The translations under genes and the position numbers were made by a program. Of a DNA stretch of 33,434 nt, positions 24,154 through 32,458 are shown one piece after another. Origin of the DNA: Thermomonas sp. (GTDB lineage Bacteria; Pseudomonadota; Gammaproteobacteria; Xanthomonadales; Xanthomonadaceae); contig NZ_JAMQHN010000050.1 in assembly GCF_025993755.1 (NCBI RefSeq), positions 1-33,434 on the forward strand, given 5' to 3'. Within the stretch, counting starts at the first letter, position 1. Each line of letters begins with the position of its first letter. A model generated the notes under the pieces. That model was given only the letters and a program-made list of their open reading frames with translations. It did no database searches and was not told where the DNA came from.

Positions 24154-25862
24154 ACCCGATGCCGTCACCGTCCACAAGCGAACCGGCCTGGCGTCAGTTC
24201 GAGCCGAAGTTGTTGACCGTGCTGCGCGAGGGCTATTCGCAGCGCGCTTTCCGCAACGACGCCATCGCCGGGCTGACGGTGGCGGTGGTCGCGCTGCCGC
24301 TGGCCATGGCGCTGGCGATCGCCAGCGGGGCGCCGCCGGAGAAGGGGCTGCACACCGCGATCATCGCCGGCTTCCTGATTTCGGCGCTGGGCGGGTCGCG
24401 GGTCCAGATCGGCGGGCCGACCGCAGCCTTCATCCCGGTGGTGTTTTCGGTCATCCAACACCAGGGCTACGGCGGGCTGATCCTGTGCACCCTGCTCGCC
24501 GGCCTGATGCTGATCGCCGCCGGGCTGCTGCGGCTGGGCGCGCTGATGAAATTCATGCCGCAGCCGGTCATCACCGGCTTCACCGCCGGCATTGCGGTCA
24601 GCATCTTCTCCAGCCAGATCAAGGACGCGCTGGGGCTGCGGATGGGCACGGTGCCTGGCGATTTCCTGCTGCGCTGGCAGGCGTACCTGGCGCATCTGTC
24701 CAGCACGCAACCGGCCACGGTCGCGCTGACCGTGCTCGGGGTGGCGCTGATCGTGGCCTTGCGCCGCTGGCGGCCGAACTGGCCGGGCTTTCTGATCGCG
24801 CTGCTGGCCTGCACTCTGGCTGCGCTGGCGCTGGCGCTGCCGGTGGACACCATCGGCAGCCGCTTCGGCGACCTTCCCGCCGCGCTTCCCGAATTCTCGA
24901 TCCCGTCCATCCCGCTGGAACGCACCCGCGAGTTGCTGCCCAGCGCGTTCACGATCGCCTTCCTGGCCGGGGTGGAGTCGCTGCTGTCGGCGGTGGTCGC
25001 CGACGGCATGACCGGTCGCCGCCACCGTTCCAACGCGGAGTTGATCGCGCAGGGCGCCGCCAACGTCGGCTCCGCGCTGTTCGGCGGCCTGCCCGCCACC
25101 GGCGCGATCGCCCGCACCGCCACCAACATCCGCGCCGGCGGCACCACGCCCATGGCGGGCATCCTGCACGCGGCGTTCATCCTGATTTTCATGCTGCTGC
25201 TGGCGCCGGTGCTGCGCTACATCCCGCTGGCCGGGCTGGCGGCGATCCTGCTGATCGTGGCCTGGAACATCAGCGAGATCGAGACCTTCCGGCGCACCCT
25301 GTCGGCGCCGAAGGGCGATCGCCTGGTGTTGCTGCTGACCTTCGGGCTGACCGTCACCTTCGACCTGACGGTGGCGATCGAGGTCGGCCTCGTGGTCGCG
25401 GCCTTCGTCTTCATGTTCCGCATGTCCGAGACCCTGGAGGTGACCTCGGGCATCCAGCTGATCGGCGAGAACGGCGGCGAGAATCCGGACGACGCGCGCC
25501 AGCGCCTGCGGCTGCCGCCGGGGGTCGAGGCGTTCCAGATCAACGGGCCGCTGTTCTTCGGCACCTCGGGCCGGCTGGACGACCTGCTCAACCGGATGGC
25601 CGCGCAGCCGCGCGTCTTCATCCTGCGCATGCGGCTGGTGCCGATGATCGACGCCAGCGGCGCGCACGCGCTCAAGGGCCTGATCGAGCGCTGCCAGCGG
25701 CGCGACATCGCGCTGATCCTGTCGGGGCTGCAGCCGCAGCCGCGCCGGGTGCTGCGGCAGATGGGGCTGGGGGTGCTGCAGACCCGGGTGAACCTGGTCG
25801 ACGACTTCGACGCCGCGCTGGCCTGCGCGCAGGTCCTGCTCGACGAGCCCGGCAAGGCCTGA
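24150..25862 (+). CDS. SulP-family anion transporter with STAS domain
   Basis: This 570-residue inner-membrane protein should carry an inorganic or dicarboxylic anion (sulfate, bicarbonate or a C4 acid), by proton or sodium coupling. The membrane domain (about 35-430) has AGLTVAVVALPLAMALAIASG, the QIGGPTAAF signature, FTAGIAVSI and the NVGSALFGGLPATGAIARTA motif of the family. The C-terminal STAS domain (about 455-560) includes FFGTSGRLDDLL and MIDASGAHAL. Substrate choice cannot be read from sequence. The ATG at 24150 overlaps the XRE stop; an ATG at 24159 is an alternative. It is convergent with fabB, 27 bases away. Confidence 0.93.
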   Translation: MNPMPSPSTSEPAWRQFEPKLLTVLREGYSQRAFRNDAIAGLTVAVVALPLAMALAIASGAPPEKGLHTAIIAGFLISALGGSRVQIGGPTAAFIPVVFSVIQHQGYGGLILCTLLAGLMLIAAGLLRLGALMKFMPQPVITGFTAGIAVSIFSSQIKDALGLRMGTVPGDFLLRWQAYLAHLSSTQPATVALTVLGVALIVALRRWRPNWPGFLIALLACTLAALALALPVDTIGSRFGDLPAALPEFSIPSIPLERTRELLPSAFTIAFLAGVESLLSAVVADGMTGRRHRSNAELIAQGAANVGSALFGGLPATGAIARTATNIRAGGTTPMAGILHAAFILIFMLLLAPVLRYIPLAGLAAILLIVAWNISEIETFRRTLSAPKGDRLVLLLTFGLTVTFDLTVAIEVGLVVAAFVFMFRMSETLEVTSGIQLIGENGGENPDDARQRLRLPPGVEAFQINGPLFFGTSGRLDDLLNRMAAQPRVFILRMRLVPMIDASGAHALKGLIERCQRRDIALILSGLQPQPRRVLRQMGLGVLQTRVNLVDDFDAALACAQVLLDEPGKA

Positions 25863-25889
25863 CAGCAGCGGGAGGCCGCGCCGGAGTCC

Positions 25890-27101
25890 TCAGGCGCGGG
25901 CGAACACCAGTGTCGCGTTGGTGCCGCCGAAGCCGAAGCTGTTGGACATCACCACGTCGAGCCTGGCGTCGCGGCTCTCGCGCACGATCGGGAAGCCCTC
26001 GGCGCCCGGGTCCAGGGTCTCGATGTTGGCGGAGCCGGCGATGAAGCCGTCGCGCAGCATCAGCAGGCTGTAAATCGCCTCGTGCACGCTAGCGGCGCCC
26101 AGCGAGTGGCCGGACAGCGCCTTGGTCGAGGAGATCGGCGGCAGCGGCGCGTCGCCGAAGGCCTCGCGCACCGCGTTGAGTTCGACGATGTCGCCCAGCG
26201 GGGTCGAGGTGCCGTGGGTATTGAGGTAATCGACCGGCCGGTCGAGGCCCTCCAGCGCCATCCGCATGCAGCGCACCGCGCCCTCGCCGCTGGGCGCCAC
26301 CATGTCGGCGCCGTCGGAGGTGACGCCGTAGCCGATCAACTCGGCGTGGATCGTCGCCCCGCGCGCGACCGCGTGCTCCCAGTCCTCCAGCACCAGCATG
26401 CCGCCGCCGCTGCCGATCACGAAGCCGTCGCGCCCCACGTCATACGGGCGCGATGCCTTTTCCGGCGCATCGTTGCTGCCGGTGGACAGCGCGCCCATGG
26501 CGTCGAACATCACCGTCATCGTCCAGTGCAGGTCCTCGCCGCCGCCGGCGAACACGATGTCCTGCGCGCCGTGGCGGATCAGGTCCGCCGCCGCGCCGAT
26601 GCAGTGCGCCGATGTCGCACAGGCGGCGCTGATCGAATAGCTCAGGCCGCGGATCTTGAACGCGGTGGCGAGATTGGCCGACACCGTCGAGCACATCGTG
26701 CGCGGCACCATGTAGGGACCGACCTTGCGCACGCCGCGCGCGCGCAGGATGTCGGCGGTCTCCACCTGCCAGTGGCTGGAGCCACCGCCGGAGCCGGCAA
26801 TCAGGCCGGTGCGCGGGCTGCAGACCAGCGCATCGGGCAGTCCGGCATCGGCGATCGCGTCGCGCAGGGCGATGTAGCTGTAGGCCGCGGCGTCGCTCAT
26901 GAAGCGCTTGAGCTTGCGGTCGATGACGGCATCGAGGTCGAGATCGACCGCGCCGCCGACCTGGCTGCGCAGGCCGCGTTCGACGGCGTCCGGCAGAAGG
27001 CGGATGCCGGAGCGGCTTTCGCGCAGAGAACGCGAAACGCTGTCGAGGTCATTGCCGAGGCAGGAGGTGATGCCCATGCCGGTGATGGCGACGCGACGCA
27101 T
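25890..27101 (-). CDS. fabB: 3-oxoacyl-ACP synthase I
   Basis: FabB extends acyl-ACP chains and is needed for unsaturated fatty acid synthesis downstream of FabA. The 403-residue protein has the thiolase-fold catalytic triad Cys161 (SAACATS), His296 ([11 protein letters not shown]) and His332 (SGHSLGAA), with Lys327. The C-terminal [15 protein letters not shown] is typical. It follows fabA with one base between stop and start, the classic fabAB operon of the anaerobic unsaturated-fatty-acid pathway. Confidence 0.96.
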   Translation of the reverse strand: MRRVAITGMGITSCLGNDLDSVSRSLRESRSGIRLLPDAVERGLRSQVGGAVDLDLDAVIDRKLKRFMSDAAAYSYIALRDAIADAGLPDALVCSPRTGLIAGSGGGSSHWQVETADILRARGVRKVGPYMVPRTMCSTVSANLATAFKIRGLSYSISAACATSAHCIGAAADLIRHGAQDIVFAGGGEDLHWTMTVMFDAMGALSTGSNDAPEKASRPYDVGRDGFVIGSGGGMLVLEDWEHAVARGATIHAELIGYGVTSDGADMVAPSGEGAVRCMRMALEGLDRPVDYLNTHGTSTPLGDIVELNAVREAFGDAPLPPISSTKALSGHSLGAASVHEAIYSLLMLRDGFIAGSANIETLDPGAEGFPIVRESRDARLDVVMSNSFGFGGTNATLVFARA

Positions 27102-27102
27102 G

Positions 27103-27618
27103 TCAGGCTCCGGTGGCGGCTTCGAACAATCCCACGCGCAGGTCGCGGGCGGTGTAGATCACCTCGCCATCGACCAGGGTGCGCGCATCGGCCTGCGCCA
27201 CCACCAGCTTGCGGTTGATGACACGGGTGATGTCGATCTCGTAGCTGACGACCTTGGCACTGGGCAACACCTGCCCGGTGAACTTCACCTCGCCGCAGCC
27301 CAGCGCGCGCCCTCGCCCGGGCGAACCCAGCCAGGTCAGGTAGAAGCCGACCAGTTGCCACATCGCATCCAGCCCGAGGCAGCCGGGCATCACCGGATCA
27401 CCGAGGAAGTGGCACTGGAAGAACCACAGGTCCGGGTGGATATCCAGTTCCGCACGCACGAATCCCTTGCCATGGCTGCCACCGTTGTCGTTGATTTCGA
27501 CGATGCGATCGAACATCAGCATCGGATCGGCGGGCAGGCGCGCGGTGCTGTTGGGGAACAGTTCCCCACGGGCGCTGGCAAGCAAATGCTCGCGGGTGAA
27601 CGAAGAAGCGCGGGTCAT
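27103..27618 (-). CDS. fabA: 3-hydroxydecanoyl-ACP dehydratase/isomerase
   Basis: FabA dehydrates 3-hydroxydecanoyl-ACP and isomerises the trans-2 to the cis-3 product, the branch point to unsaturated fatty acids. The 171-residue protein has catalytic His70 in [11 protein letters not shown] and Asp84 in [12 protein letters not shown], the same numbering as in E. coli. The start is the ATG at 27618 ([13 protein letters not shown]); upstream in-frame ATG and TTG codons (27627, 27630) would add only three or four residues. Both fabA and fabB are likely transcribed from the promoter candidate just upstream. Confidence 0.96.
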   Translation of the reverse strand: MTRASSFTREHLLASARGELFPNSTARLPADPMLMFDRIVEINDNGGSHGKGFVRAELDIHPDLWFFQCHFLGDPVMPGCLGLDAMWQLVGFYLTWLGSPGRGRALGCGEVKFTGQVLPSAKVVSYEIDITRVINRKLVVAQADARTLVDGEVIYTARDLRVGLFEAATGA

Positions 27619-27645
27619 GGCGTGCATCAATGCGATAAACGCCCG

Positions 27646-27682
27646 ATTGTAAGCATGTCGGCCATGACATACCTATGGGTAT
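27646..27682 (-). promoter_or_regulatory. candidate fabAB promoter and operator palindrome
   Basis: On the minus strand TACAAT (27646-27651) is a good -10 box 28 bases before the fabA ATG. A perfect dyad ATACC-TATG-GGTAT (27669-27682) covers the -35 position, where no consensus hexamer is seen. This suggests an activator-dependent or repressed promoter. The regulator is unknown. Confidence 0.45.
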
Positions 27683-27810
27683 TGGAATCGGAGCCGGGGA
27701 AAGGCGCGTAACGGCGCCCGTCCTTCCTTTGGACCGCGCCCCGGGATCGCGACCGGAGGCGAAGCGTCCATCGCAAGCCGGCCATGCGCCGGTGGATCCG
27801 GGCTGCGCGA

Positions 27811-29553
27811 TCAATGCGAGTGCTGCGCGTGCCCCGAGGCAGCCGCATCGCCCACCTGCGCCCGCAGGGCATCGAGACCCTTGCCGATTTCCTTTTCGAA
27901 CCATTGCGCGAAGTACGGCGTCTGCACGAAGCCCTGCCCCCATCCGAAATCGAGCCCGGCCAGATAGCGGTCGGCCGCGCCACGACCGTTGATCCGGGCC
28001 GGAACGATCAGCGCGCGGCCGCCGTCGCGTGCGGCCTCTTCGACCATGGCCCGCACCTGCGCCACCGCGGCCTTGTTCTTGTCCGGCCAGTCCTCGCGCC
28101 AGGTCGCATAGCGAATCGCCCGGAAGTGATCGCCACCGATCACGCGCATCTGTCCTGCGAGACTAGCCAGAAGATCGAGCCAACTCTGGTTGGCGGCATC
28201 GTCGCCCTGCCCATGTGCGGTCAGGATGATGGTTTCGCGAGCCGGATCGCGCGACACCGAGCGGGCGTTGGCCAGCAGCGCACGCGCGAACAGCGGATCG
28301 GCGTCCACGCCGCCCACGGTTGCCATCGGCAGCGCCGAACGGATCCGCGGTGCTGCCGCGATCGTCGCGCCGCCGCCGTGGTGGCCCATGTCCATGCCGC
28401 CCATGGCGTGTCCCGCATGCGCGGCCGGCATGGCGCCGGATTCGACGTCGAGCCCGAGCATGCGCTCGACATCGGTGCGGAACGAATCGGTCATGCCGAA
28501 CGCACGCACCACCACGATCGCCATGGCATCGGTACGCTCCAGTTCGCGCACCGCGCGTTCGACCACCGGCGGGTCCGCCATCGAGAACGCGAATGCCATC
28601 CGGTGCATGGAAGACAACGGCGCCAACGCCTGCTCGATGGCATCGTTCCAGAACCAGTCGGCGCCGTGGGTCAGCGCCACCACGCCGATGCGCGCGGGAT
28701 CCATCGCACCGCCCTGCAATTGCGCCTGCGCGGCGGCACGCCGCATCCACTGCGCCAGCGCCTCGGCGTCCGCCACGGGCGAGGACAGCAGCTGCGCGTC
28801 CGACGGCACGTTCGAGGCGAACCAGCCGCTGAAATCCATCATGGTGTCGGCGCGCGGCGCGAACGCGACCGGAACGACGACCGCGCCATGCGCCGCCTTC
28901 ACCGCCTCGCCGAAGCGCGCGCGCAGTGCATCCGCATCCGGCGCACCGCGCTCGGGATAGACCGCCGCGTCGATCGCATCCATTCCGAGCGTGCTGGCGG
29001 ATCCGCCCATGCGGCGCAGTTCCGCGCGCATGGCCTCACCCGCTTCCACGCTGCCCGCGCCGTAGCCGAGCAGCAGCAGGCGCTGGCCATGGGCCGACGC
29101 CTCACGCAGCCGCGCCGACAGATCCTCGACCGCCAGATAGGACGCGCCATAGGGCTTGCTGAAGACCAGTGCCGCGCCCTGCGCCTGGCGCGCCTGCAGC
29201 CAGCCGCGCACGAGCTGCCAGCGCGATTCCTGTTCCGAAATCACCAGCGGAAGTACCGCCACCGTGCGCGCGCCGCGCTGTCGCAGTGCGGCCAGGCGTG
29301 CGTCGAGCACGGCTTCGCTGCGCGCGTCGGTGACATACAGCAGTTCGGCATTGCGCCCCTGCGCGAACGCATCGAATGCATCGCGGATTTCGGCATTGCC
29401 GAGGAACCCGCGGTCCGAGGTGACCACCAGCACGCCAGGCGACGATACGGCGGCGACCGGCTGCGCGGCGACAGCGGGCAAGGCCAGCAGCGCGGCAAGC
29501 AGCAGCGCGCAGACAGCGAACAGGCGAATCGGAAGCGAACGGGCGACGGACAC
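27811..29553 (-). CDS. secreted CbiX/CbiK-like chelatase-family protein with Met/His-rich linker
   Basis: This 580-residue protein has a clear signal peptide (cleavage near residue 30, PAVAA) and so should be periplasmic. The mature part looks like tandem chelatase-type modules. Residues about 40-245 open with VLVVTSDRGF. About 285-370 hold ALTHGADWFWND (His296). About 440-560 hold ILTAHGQGDD (His447), followed by GGDHFRAIRYATWREDWPDKN and VPARING. The HG motifs resemble the metal- or tetrapyrrole-binding histidine of the sirohydrochlorin cobaltochelatase/ferrochelatase family. Between the last two modules lies a Met/His-rich linker (residues 379-392, including HAMGGMDMGHH), and the protein ends SGHAQHSH, a second His-rich stretch. 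The start is a GTG at 29553 with AAGGAG five bases upstream. A Fur box over its promoter predicts induction when iron is scarce. The substrate is unknown: heme, a siderophore or a metal ion are all possible. Confidence 0.75.
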   Translation of the reverse strand: MSVARSLPIRLFAVCALLLAALLALPAVAAQPVAAVSSPGVLVVTSDRGFLGNAEIRDAFDAFAQGRNAELLYVTDARSEAVLDARLAALRQRGARTVAVLPLVISEQESRWQLVRGWLQARQAQGAALVFSKPYGASYLAVEDLSARLREASAHGQRLLLLGYGAGSVEAGEAMRAELRRMGGSASTLGMDAIDAAVYPERGAPDADALRARFGEAVKAAHGAVVVPVAFAPRADTMMDFSGWFASNVPSDAQLLSSPVADAEALAQWMRRAAAQAQLQGGAMDPARIGVVALTHGADWFWNDAIEQALAPLSSMHRMAFAFSMADPPVVERAVRELERTDAMAIVVVRAFGMTDSFRTDVERMLGLDVESGAMPAAHAGHAMGGMDMGHHGGGATIAAAPRIRSALPMATVGGVDADPLFARALLANARSVSRDPARETIILTAHGQGDDAANQSWLDLLASLAGQMRVIGGDHFRAIRYATWREDWPDKNKAAVAQVRAMVEEAARDGGRALIVPARINGRGAADRYLAGLDFGWGQGFVQTPYFAQWFEKEIGKGLDALRAQVGDAAASGHAQHSH

Positions 29554-29589
29554 GGCGTCTCCTTGGCACTGCAGGGCAGGTGCGCGCAC

Positions 29590-29620
29590 AAAAATCGCCG
29601 CTTCGCTCGCTGCGAGCGGC
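29590..29620 (-). terminator. hairpin plus T-run in the 5' leader of the chelatase-like gene (possible attenuator)
   Basis: On the minus strand GCCGCT (29615-29620) pairs with AGCGGC (29597-29602), and inside it CGCTCG/CGAGCG pairs around a 3-base loop. Five T residues (plus-strand A 29590-29594) follow after two bases. It lies between the promoter and the GTG start, so it could terminate transcripts before the gene, or could be a plain leader structure. Confidence 0.4.
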
Positions 29621-29648
29621 GCCACCGCACCGGAATAAAGTGCTTTTA

Positions 29649-29667
29649 AATGATATCGATTCGCATT
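29649..29667 (-). promoter_or_regulatory. Fur box over the chelatase-like gene promoter
   Basis: Minus-strand AATGCGAATCGATATCATT matches the Fur consensus form AATGAGAATCATTCTCATT at 15 of 19 positions and is dyad-symmetric in its outer parts. It spans the -10 box and most of the spacer of the promoter at 29650-29677, an ideal place for iron-dependent repression. Confidence 0.75.
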
Positions 29668-29677
29668 TGCATGTCAA
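29650..29677 (-). promoter_or_regulatory. sigma-70 promoter of the chelatase-like gene
   Basis: TTGACA (29672-29677, perfect -35) and TATCAT (29650-29655, five of six) are separated by 16 bases on the minus strand. Transcription should begin near 29643 and give a leader of about 90 bases before the GTG at 29553. Confidence 0.75.
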
Positions 29678-29743
29678 CTTCGATACCGAGGACGCCCATG
29701 CGGCGACTCGCATTGCATCTGGACCGGCGTTGCACGATCCGGA

Positions 29744-29896
29744 TCAATCCGCCTCGCGTCCCGGGGTCGGCCCGGATGCACCGGCAGGCTCCAGGCTCCG
29801 GCACCGCGCGAAATAGGGCGCGCCCCCGGCCGGGTCGATCAGCCGTTTTTCCACCGGCAAGGGCGCGCCGTCGGGCCCGCCGGCCCGATGCGGCAA
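29744..29896 (-). CDS. possible 50-residue small protein, unrecognised
   Basis: In the gap between xanB and the Fur-boxed promoter a minus-strand frame reads PLPVEKRLIDPAGGAPYFAR and continues to a TGA at 29744-29746. Composition and third-position GC look more protein-like than the other frames, but the only start is a TTG (29896), and no family is recognised. The rest of this gap, 29678-29743 and 29897-29980, shows nothing further. It is either a real small protein co-directional with the iron locus or a decayed gene end. Confidence 0.25.
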   Translation of the reverse strand: MPHRAGGPDGAPLPVEKRLIDPAGGAPYFARCRSLEPAGASGPTPGREAD

Positions 29897-29980
29897 ACCG
29901 CAGGACCCCCACGGCGAAGCAAGCGCGGAGCTTCACGTGTGACGCGATTCCGGAACGAGGGCAAGAAATACGGGCGTGGC

Positions 29981-31384
29981 TCAGGTGCGCCCGTACTGGT
30001 CCTCGTAGCGGACGATGTCGTCCTCTCCCAGATAATCGCCGGACTGCACTTCGATCAGTTCCAGGACATCGGCACCGGGATTCTCCAGGCGGTGCCGGGC
30101 CCCGATCGGGATGTAGGCCGACTGGTTGGCGTACAACTCGAACACGTCGTTGTCACGCGTCACGCGTGCGGTACCGCGCACCACCACCCAATGCTCGGCG
30201 CGACGGCGATGCGATTGCAGGGACAGCCGCGCACCCGGCTTGACCTTGATCCGCTTGACCTGGAAGCCATCGCCGACATCCACCGAGTCATAGCTTCCCC
30301 AGGGTCGGTAAACTTCGCGGTGGAAAACGACCTGGCTGCGATGCGCGACTTTCAACTGTGCCACTACGTCCTTGACTTGCTGGACACGATCCTTGCGCGC
30401 CACCAGGACGGCATCCGCGGTTTCGACGACCACGATGTCATCCACTCCCACCAGCGCGACAAGCCGCTGCGCCCAGGCATAGCTGTTGCGTGAATCGACC
30501 GCGATGACTTCTCCACGGCAGGCGTTGCCGCTTTCGTCCTGCGGGCTCACCTCCCACAGCGAAGACCACGAGCCCACGTCGCTCCAGCCGAAGTCCGCCG
30601 GCAACACCATCGCGGCGTCGGTCTTCTCCATGACCGCATAGTCGATCGAATCGGCCGGGCAGGCTGCGAAAGCCTCCTTGTCCAATCGCACGAAATCCCC
30701 GTCCCGACGCGCACCCCTGAACGCCGCTTCGACCGCCGAGAGCACGTCGGGTCGGTACCGCCCAAGTTCCCCCAGATAGCGCGATGCGCGCAACAGGAAC
30801 ATCCCGCTGTTCCAGAAATACCCGCCTTCGGCGAGAAAACCTGCAGCGGTGGCCGCATCCGGCTTCTCGACGAACCCCTGCACCTTGCGAACGCCTTCGC
30901 CGGGCGCCGCCTGGATATAGCCAAAGCCGGTTTCCGGCGCCGAAGGCGGAACACCGAAGGTGATCAGCGCTCCCGCTTCAGCCGCAGGAATCGCCTGCCC
31001 GACCGCATTCCGGAACGCGACTTCGTCGCGCACGACATGATCCGAAGGCAATACGAGCAACAGCGCATCTTCGTGGTTCGATAGAGCCTGCAGGGCGGCA
31101 GCGGCAATGGCCGGTGCGGTGTTCCGGCCGACCGGCTCAAGCAGGATCGTCGGCGTCGGGGCATCGATCTGGCGCAACTGCTCGGCGACGAGAAAACGGT
31201 GCTCCTCGCCGGCGACCACGATCGGCGCGACCGCGCCGAGATCCCCGAGCCGCAGCAAGGTCGACTGCAGCATCGTCTGTTCCCCCGCCAGCGGCAGGAA
31301 CTGCTTGGGATGGGCCTCCCGGGACAGCGGCCACAGGCGGGTGCCGGAACCGCCGCACAGCAAGACCGGCTGCAATGTCATCAT
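29981..31384 (-). CDS. xanB: bifunctional mannose-6-phosphate isomerase / mannose-1-phosphate guanylyltransferase
   Basis: This cytoplasmic enzyme makes mannose 6-phosphate from fructose 6-phosphate and GDP-mannose from mannose 1-phosphate, for LPS and exopolysaccharide. The 467-residue protein has the nucleotidyltransferase motif GGSGTRLWPLSREAHPKQF (11-29), the FVEKP sugar-binding motif and ADFGWSDVGSW. The C-terminal cupin isomerase domain has QSHRRRAEHWVVV and GARHRLENPG. The length equals that of XanB/AlgA/ManC-type proteins. The start ATG is at 31384; a TTG at 31390 has better spacing from an AAGGA ribosome site. It is divergent from amgK with 51 bases between. The phosphomannomutase step (XanA) is not in the window. 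Confidence 0.95.
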   Translation of the reverse strand: MMTLQPVLLCGGSGTRLWPLSREAHPKQFLPLAGEQTMLQSTLLRLGDLGAVAPIVVAGEEHRFLVAEQLRQIDAPTPTILLEPVGRNTAPAIAAAALQALSNHEDALLLVLPSDHVVRDEVAFRNAVGQAIPAAEAGALITFGVPPSAPETGFGYIQAAPGEGVRKVQGFVEKPDAATAAGFLAEGGYFWNSGMFLLRASRYLGELGRYRPDVLSAVEAAFRGARRDGDFVRLDKEAFAACPADSIDYAVMEKTDAAMVLPADFGWSDVGSWSSLWEVSPQDESGNACRGEVIAVDSRNSYAWAQRLVALVGVDDIVVVETADAVLVARKDRVQQVKDVVAQLKVAHRSQVVFHREVYRPWGSYDSVDVGDGFQVKRIKVKPGARLSLQSHRRRAEHWVVVRGTARVTRDNDVFELYANQSAYIPIGARHRLENPGADVLELIEVQSGDYLGEDDIVRYEDQYGRT

Positions 31385-31435
31385 TGGCAATGAATTCCTT
31401 TCGTCCGTGGCCGCAACCCAGTTTAACCTTCCCGC

Positions 31436-32458
31436 ATGACATCGCCCCCCAATGATCCGAACGATCCGCGCGCAACGCAGCGGTTGGCCTGGGCGCGCGC
31501 CGCGCTGCGCGAACCAGGCCTGCTGCTGGAACGCGCGTCCACCGACGCCGGCTTCCGCAGCTATTGGCGCAGCGTCGGCGTCGAGCCGACCCGCATCGTC
31601 ATGGATTCGCCGCCGGACAAGGAGGACGTGCGCCCCTGGCTGCGGCTGCGCGACCTGCTGGAAAGCGGCGGCGTGCGGGTGCCGAAGGTGCTGGCGCGCG
31701 ACGTCGGCGCCGGTTTCCTGCTGCTGGAAGACCTCGGCCGCGACACCTTCCTGCAGGTCATCGACGCCGGCAATGCCGATGCGCTGTTCGACGCCGCCCT
31801 CGCCCAGCTCCTGAAGATCCAGCGGATCGTGCCGCCCGCCGACCTGCCCGCCTACGATGCCGCGCTGCTCCTGCGCGAGCTTCGCCTGTTCGACGAATGG
31901 TTCTGCGAACAGCATCTGGGTCTGGCGTTGACGGACGCCGAACGCTCGACGCTGGCCGCCGCCTACCGATTCCTGATCGACGCCGCGCTGGCGCAACCGC
32001 AGGTGCTGGTCCACCGCGACTTCATGCCGCGCAACCTGATGCCTGCAGCGGACGGCCCGGCCGTGCTGGATTTCCAGGACGCGGTGCGCGGACCGATCGC
32101 CTACGACCCGCTGAGTCTGTTCAAGGACGCCTTCCTGAGCTGGCCGGAAGCACGGGTATCCGACTGGCTGGACCGCTACCACGACCGGGCCCGCGCCGCG
32201 GGGCTGCCGGTGCCGGACCGCCGGCGATTCCGTCACGACGCCGAGATGATCGGCGCGCAGCGGCATCTCAAGGTCATCGGCATCTTCGCCCGCCTGAACC
32301 ACCGCGACGGCAAGCCGAAGTACCTCGCCGACGCGCCACGCTTCTTCGATTACCTGGCCCCGGTGCTGCCGCGCCATCCCCAGCTCGACGGCCTGCATCG
32401 CTTCATCGAGGCCCGCGTCCTGCCCGCCATCGCGGCCACGGCGACAGCCGACAGATGA
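31436..32458 (+). CDS. amgK: anomeric N-acetylmuramate/N-acetylglucosamine kinase
   Basis: AmgK phosphorylates MurNAc (and GlcNAc) at C1 in the peptidoglycan recycling route that bypasses de novo UDP-MurNAc synthesis. The 340-residue aminoglycoside-phosphotransferase-like protein has the catalytic loop HRDFMPRNLM (His193, Asp195) and the metal motif LDFQD (Asp212, Asp215). The N-terminal LLERASTDAGFRSYWR is the nucleotide loop. It overlaps murU (ATGA), and the pair catalyses consecutive steps; this context fixes the assignment within a broad kinase family. No clear ribosome site precedes the ATG, and a TTTAAC box 9 bases upstream hints at a very short or absent leader. Confidence 0.92.
   Translation: MTSPPNDPNDPRATQRLAWARAALREPGLLLERASTDAGFRSYWRSVGVEPTRIVMDSPPDKEDVRPWLRLRDLLESGGVRVPKVLARDVGAGFLLLEDLGRDTFLQVIDAGNADALFDAALAQLLKIQRIVPPADLPAYDAALLLRELRLFDEWFCEQHLGLALTDAERSTLAAAYRFLIDAALAQPQVLVHRDFMPRNLMPAADGPAVLDFQDAVRGPIAYDPLSLFKDAFLSWPEARVSDWLDRYHDRARAAGLPVPDRRRFRHDAEMIGAQRHLKVIGIFARLNHRDGKPKYLADAPRFFDYLAPVLPRHPQLDGLHRFIEARVLPAIAATATADR

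Noticed and set aside
24165-25667. 500-codon minus-strand open frame
   Set aside because: Antisense to the SulP transporter; the translation is Gln/Arg/His-rich low-complexity sequence.
23899-25862. Toxin-antitoxin module
   Set aside because: The small XRE protein is antitoxin-like in size, but its coupled partner is a 570-residue SulP transporter with a STAS domain, not a toxin.
27784-29649. 621-codon plus-strand open frame
   Set aside because: Antisense to the chelatase-like gene, which has a signal peptide, ribosome site and promoter in the correct orientation.
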